A DNA stretch of 8,560 bases from contig CALBJK010000053.1 in NCBI GenBank assembly GCA_937892695.1, positions 1-8,560 on the forward strand. The letters are read 5' to 3'. The notes under the pieces were generated by a model. That model saw only the letters and a program-made list of their open reading frames with translations. It ran no database searches and had not been told where the DNA came from. The translations under genes and the position numbers were made by a program. Below are positions 5,528 through 8,560 of this stretch, one piece after another (the first letter of the stretch is position 1; the number at the start of each line of letters is the position of its first letter). This stretch comes from an uncultured Prevotella sp. (lineage in GTDB: Bacteria; Bacteroidota; Bacteroidia; Bacteroidales; Bacteroidaceae).

Positions 5528-8201
5528 TATAAGTTATGACAAATGCCAGAAACAGGTAATCATGTCACGTGGAGGCTTTCACCTTGTTCTGGCTTCGCCT
5601 GGATGCGGTAAGACGCAGATTCTCACAGAACGCATACGTTGTGCCCATGAATCGGGAATAGTTTTCAGCGACATGCTCTGTCTCACGTTTACCAACCGCG
5701 CCGCCCGAGGCATGAACGAACGTATAAGGGAATATATCGACGGCAGCGGCATTGACGATCTTTATGTTGGCAATGTCCATAGGTTCTGTTCCAAGTTTCT
5801 TTTTTCCAACAGCATCATTCCAGGCGAATCGTCGGTCATCGACGAAGACGATGCTGTGAGCATACTCGCCAGGTTTCTCAATGAAGACGAGTACAGCGTA
5901 TCTTCCAACTACCGCCGTCGTCGCGAATATTCCGAGGTGTTCCATTTCTCCAATTTCATCTACCAGGTGCGTCATGCCCATCCGCGCGGTTTGCGTATAC
6001 ATCCAGAATGTATTACGGCCAATGATATTGCAGCCATGCGACGGCTGTGCGACGTGCTGCACAAGGATTTCACTTCCGAAGCAATGCTCGACATGTACGA
6101 CCACACCGACTACTACCGTGATGTGTCCGTCTGTGCTGGTTTGGGCTACAGTGAACAGAACGCGGTCCGGGCGTTGTTACGCAAGATGAACCTTGCCCGT
6201 CTGTATGCACAATATAAGAGAGACAACCGTCTGCTCGACTTCCAGGATTTGCTCATGCTCACATACGACGTTCTACGTGCTGACACTAATGGCGTGTACC
6301 GACGGTATACGTGGATACAGGTTGACGAAGTACAAGACCTCAATCCGTTGCAAATGGCCATTATTGACGAACTAACGGCTCCCGACTATGACACGGTCAT
6401 GTATATGGGCGACGAACAGCAGGCCATATTCTCCTTCATGGGTGCCAAGATGGATACCCTGACAAAGCTCCGCCAGCGTTGTGACGGACACATCCATCAT
6501 TTGTCTGTCAACCATCGCTCGCCCGACTATCTGCTTAGTGTGTTCAACACATACGCCGAAAAAGTTCTTGACATTGACCAGGCATTGCTTCCTACGACCA
6601 CTTTTAGTCCTGCCCGTCAAGGCAACGAATTGGCCATCCTGCACTGTGACACGTTTGAGTCTGAAGTAAGAGACGTGGCCCAGTTTGCCGGACGTCTATA
6701 CAATGAATACAGCGACCAGACTACGGCTGTCATAGTCAATGCCAACGCAGATGCAGAACTTGTTAGCGAGGCCATGAACCAGATGCATATCCGCCATTTC
6801 AAGGTCTCTGGCACCGACCTGTTGTCTTCGCCCGAAGTGAAACTTCTGTTCTCCCATCTCGGAGTACTCTCCAACGAACTCAACTTCATTGCCTGGGCAC
6901 GGCTGCTAAAAGGCCTGAAAGTCTTTGAAAGCAGCGCGGATGCACGAGCTTTCGTGCGCGAGACCCTCGACCGGGCAATAATGCCTTCCGATTACATACG
7001 CTACGACGGGTCTACATATCTTCAAGAGTTTATATCGCGTTATGATAGCGGCGACATCGTGGTCTTCGACACCGAGACTACCGGACTGAACATCGTTGAG
7101 GACGACATCGTACAGATAGCTGCGGTAAAGCTACGGCGTGGCGAAGTGGTGCCAGGTTCGGCCTTTTCTGTCTTCATTGCTACCGACCGTCCCATACCTG
7201 CAAAACTAGGCGATGTAGACAATCCCATCATAGAAGAAATGAAGCGGCATACTCTCCTTGGTCACGACGAGGCTTTGACACGCTTTGCCGACTATGCTAA
7301 GGGGTGTGTCCTGCTCGGACATAATGCCGACTACGATTACAACATTCTCGACTACAACATGCAACGTTACTGTCCTAGGTTGTCTATGCGAGAACTCTTC
7401 CCTGTTTATTTCGATTCACTCCGGCTCGTTCGTCTGTTAGAACCAGAGCTGAAAGAGTACAAACTCAAATATCTTCTGTCCGTACTACACCTTGAAGGCG
7501 AAAACTCCCATCTGGCCGACGACGACGTCAACGCTACGTGTAGCATAGTGCGCCATTGCAGGGACAAGGCAGACAACATGATAGAAGCGCAGCATAAATT
7601 TTTGTCCAACGAAAAGGTCGCCAGCCGTGTGGCTGCGTTGAAGCGTGCCTACGCCGACGTCTACTGTAGTGGCCTGGATAGGATGTTCGCACGTTCAGGT
7701 GACGACACCCCCATACTGGTTGACGAGCTGAATCGGTTTTACGACTATCTCACTACCGAACGTTTCATCCAATCCATCCCAAAATTCAGTTACATTACAG
7801 ATTATCTGTCCGCCGACCTTATCTGTCCTTCCGCCGAGCCCTGTCTGGCTATGCAGCTCTGGACTCACATCATGGAAATATCTACACTTAAAGAAGCCGA
7901 CCTATGTGGCTGTAAGAGCATGACCGACCGTATCTTCGTTACTACCATACACAAGGCCAAGGGATTGGAGTTTGACAATGTTATAGTGTTTGATGCCGTA
8001 GATGGGCGCATTCCCAACTTCTACAGTGAGAATAATCCTCGGCTCATGGCCGAAGAAGCCCGTAAGTTTTATGTTGCCATATCCCGTGCCAAGCGTCGTC
8101 TGTATGTCTCGCAGTGCGCGGTACGTACCGATTTCCACAATCAGCCCCATCCCCAATTCCTCACACGCTTCATGGAACCGTTGCAGAAGTTTTTCAATTG
8201 A
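5511..8201 (+). CDS. UvrD/Rep-like SF1A helicase with inserted DEDDh 3'-5' exonuclease
   Basis: An 896-residue DNA helicase-nuclease. Helicase motifs in order: Walker A ASPGCGKT (28-35, K34), Ia LTFTNRAARGM, Ib-like VGNVHRF, LLDFQDLL, motif II VDEVQD (271-276), motif III GDEQQAIFSFMGA (from 300), motif IV VNHRS (333-337), motif V TIHKAKGLEFD (812-822), motif VI FYVAISRAK (R859). Between IV and V, at about 512-685, lies a full DnaQ-type exonuclease domain: ExoI FDTETTG (D520, E522), ExoII GHNADYD (D609), ExoIII HLADDD (H667, D672). All five DEDDh residues are present. E. coli UvrD is about 720 aa, so the insert accounts for most of the extra length, and it occupies the place of the 2B subdomain. 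It probably unwinds 3'-tailed DNA and trims 3' ends in repair. No own promoter was recognised; ATG at 5511 was chosen because the helicase fold starts just after it. Its partners are unknown. Confidence 0.93.
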   Translation: MANISNISYDKCQKQVIMSRGGFHLVLASPGCGKTQILTERIRCAHESGIVFSDMLCLTFTNRAARGMNERIREYIDGSGIDDLYVGNVHRFCSKFLFSNSIIPGESSVIDEDDAVSILARFLNEDEYSVSSNYRRRREYSEVFHFSNFIYQVRHAHPRGLRIHPECITANDIAAMRRLCDVLHKDFTSEAMLDMYDHTDYYRDVSVCAGLGYSEQNAVRALLRKMNLARLYAQYKRDNRLLDFQDLLMLTYDVLRADTNGVYRRYTWIQVDEVQDLNPLQMAIIDELTAPDYDTVMYMGDEQQAIFSFMGAKMDTLTKLRQRCDGHIHHLSVNHRSPDYLLSVFNTYAEKVLDIDQALLPTTTFSPARQGNELAILHCDTFESEVRDVAQFAGRLYNEYSDQTTAVIVNANADAELVSEAMNQMHIRHFKVSGTDLLSSPEVKLLFSHLGVLSNELNFIAWARLLKGLKVFESSADARAFVRETLDRAIMPSDYIRYDGSTYLQEFISRYDSGDIVVFDTETTGLNIVEDDIVQIAAVKLRRGEVVPGSAFSVFIATDRPIPAKLGDVDNPIIEEMKRHTLLGHDEALTRFADYAKGCVLLGHNADYDYNILDYNMQRYCPRLSMRELFPVYFDSLRLVRLLEPELKEYKLKYLLSVLHLEGENSHLADDDVNATCSIVRHCRDKADNMIEAQHKFLSNEKVASRVAALKRAYADVYCSGLDRMFARSGDDTPILVDELNRFYDYLTTERFIQSIPKFSYITDYLSADLICPSAEPCLAMQLWTHIMEISTLKEADLCGCKSMTDRIFVTTIHKAKGLEFDNVIVFDAVDGRIPNFYSENNPRLMAEEARKFYVAISRAKRRLYVSQCAVRTDFHNQPHPQFLTRFMEPLQKFFN

Positions 8202-8560
8202 CGGCTTTGGTATAATAAGCCCTGTTTCAGACCATTTTCCTTTTTTGGTAAGCTCTGTTTTGCGATTTATTTTTATCAATTAAAAGTCACAAAACATGTG
8301 ACGTAAACAATTCTTTCAATTTGAAAGTATGAGGATTGAATTGTCCGTCAAAATAATATGTAAAAGATTGTTCTGTTTTTTATTCAAGGCAATCATAATT
8401 TTGTTTCATCCATATTTTATGGTTTTTCAGAATGGGTAACATTATATTTTATAAATACGTCTGATGTATGTAAAATGGTAATTCTTCGTAAAAGAACAGA
8501 CGAATTTTAACCCACATTGCAGCCGCCTTTGACGAAAATCTTAAAGATTTCTAACGAAAT
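8202..8560. other. A/T-rich non-coding region with small palindromes
   Basis: I see no credible gene on either strand in these 359 bases. Just after the helicase stop a weak 5-bp stem (GGCTT 8203-8207 with AAGCC 8217-8221) is followed by a T-rich stretch (about 8233-8246), at best a poor terminator. Three short inverted repeats occur: GTCACA/TGTGAC (8286-8302), CTTTCAA/TTGAAAG (8313-8327) and AAATCTT/AAGATTT (8536-8550). CGTCTG (8458-8463) also recurs inverted as CAGACG (8497-8502), with TTCTT/AAGAA nested inside it. The region probably carries the control sequences of a gene beyond the window. Confidence 0.6.
8372..8403 (+). promoter_or_regulatory. Weak Bacteroidetes-type promoter candidate
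   Basis: TAATTTTG (8396-8403) fits the -7 consensus TAnnTTTG, and TCTG (8372-8375), three of four bases of TTTG, lies 20 bp upstream. It would drive a + strand transcript towards a gene outside the window. The surrounding DNA is very A/T-rich, so a chance match is quite possible. Confidence 0.3.

Noticed and set aside
5565..6104. Minus-strand ORF of 179 codons within the helicase gene
   Set aside because: Antisense to the Walker A and Ia region; no own motifs.
5511..8201. Helicase-nuclease as an anti-phage defence gene
   Set aside because: The neighbours are metabolic genes, there is no second defence-like gene, and the base composition looks like that of the flanking genes, so nothing in the window supports a defence role over DNA repair.
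7902..8279. Minus-strand ORF of 125 codons crossing the helicase 3' end
   Set aside because: Almost wholly antisense to conserved helicase motifs V and VI, with no recognisable domain and no promoter or leader; it is a shadow of the real gene.
8286..8302. CRP/FNR-type operator
   Set aside because: The half-sites are in the opposite order (TCACA then TGTGA) with a 5-bp spacer, so it does not match the CRP consensus TGTGA-N6-TCACA.

Overview
The window looks like a chromosomal segment of an anaerobic Bacteroidales bacterium (Bacteroides/Prevotella-like). The evidence is a textbook Bacteroidetes promoter (TTTG, 19-bp spacer, TATCTTTG) upstream of the hexosaminidase gene. In addition, start codons sit behind A/T-rich leaders without clear Shine-Dalgarno sites, and the gene repertoire fits (secreted GH20 glycosidase next to nagB, LctP-type permease). 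Genus was not determined. All recognised genes are on the + strand.

Layout. (1) 82-2735: a lactate permease (LctP family), a glyoxalase-I-like VOC protein 33 nt later, and a metallo-beta-lactamase-fold hydrolase overlapping the VOC gene by 4 nt (ATGA). This looks like one transcription unit. (2) 2736-2838: short intergenic region with the promoter. (3) 2839-5301: a secreted GH20 beta-N-acetylhexosaminidase followed by nagB (glucosamine-6-phosphate deaminase), a small amino-sugar unit that releases GlcNAc/GalNAc outside the cytoplasm and feeds glucosamine-6-P to fructose-6-P inside. nagA, a kinase and a transporter are not in the window. (4) 5302-5510: a strong hairpin that could be a terminator, lying inside a 71-codon ORF that resembles the N-terminus of a CBM9-like Bacteroidetes protein cut short. 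(5) 5511-8201: an 896-residue UvrD/Rep-type SF1A helicase with a complete DEDDh 3'-5' exonuclease domain inserted between helicase motifs IV and V. (6) 8202-8560: A/T-rich non-coding DNA with small palindromes and one weak promoter candidate.

The most interesting items are the helicase with an internal proofreading-type exonuclease, the possible methylglyoxal/lactate logic of the first operon, and the apparent gene remnant with an embedded hairpin between nagB and the helicase. I see no CRISPR array, IS element, tRNA/rRNA or convincing phage gene, so the context looks like ordinary chromosome rather than a mobile island.
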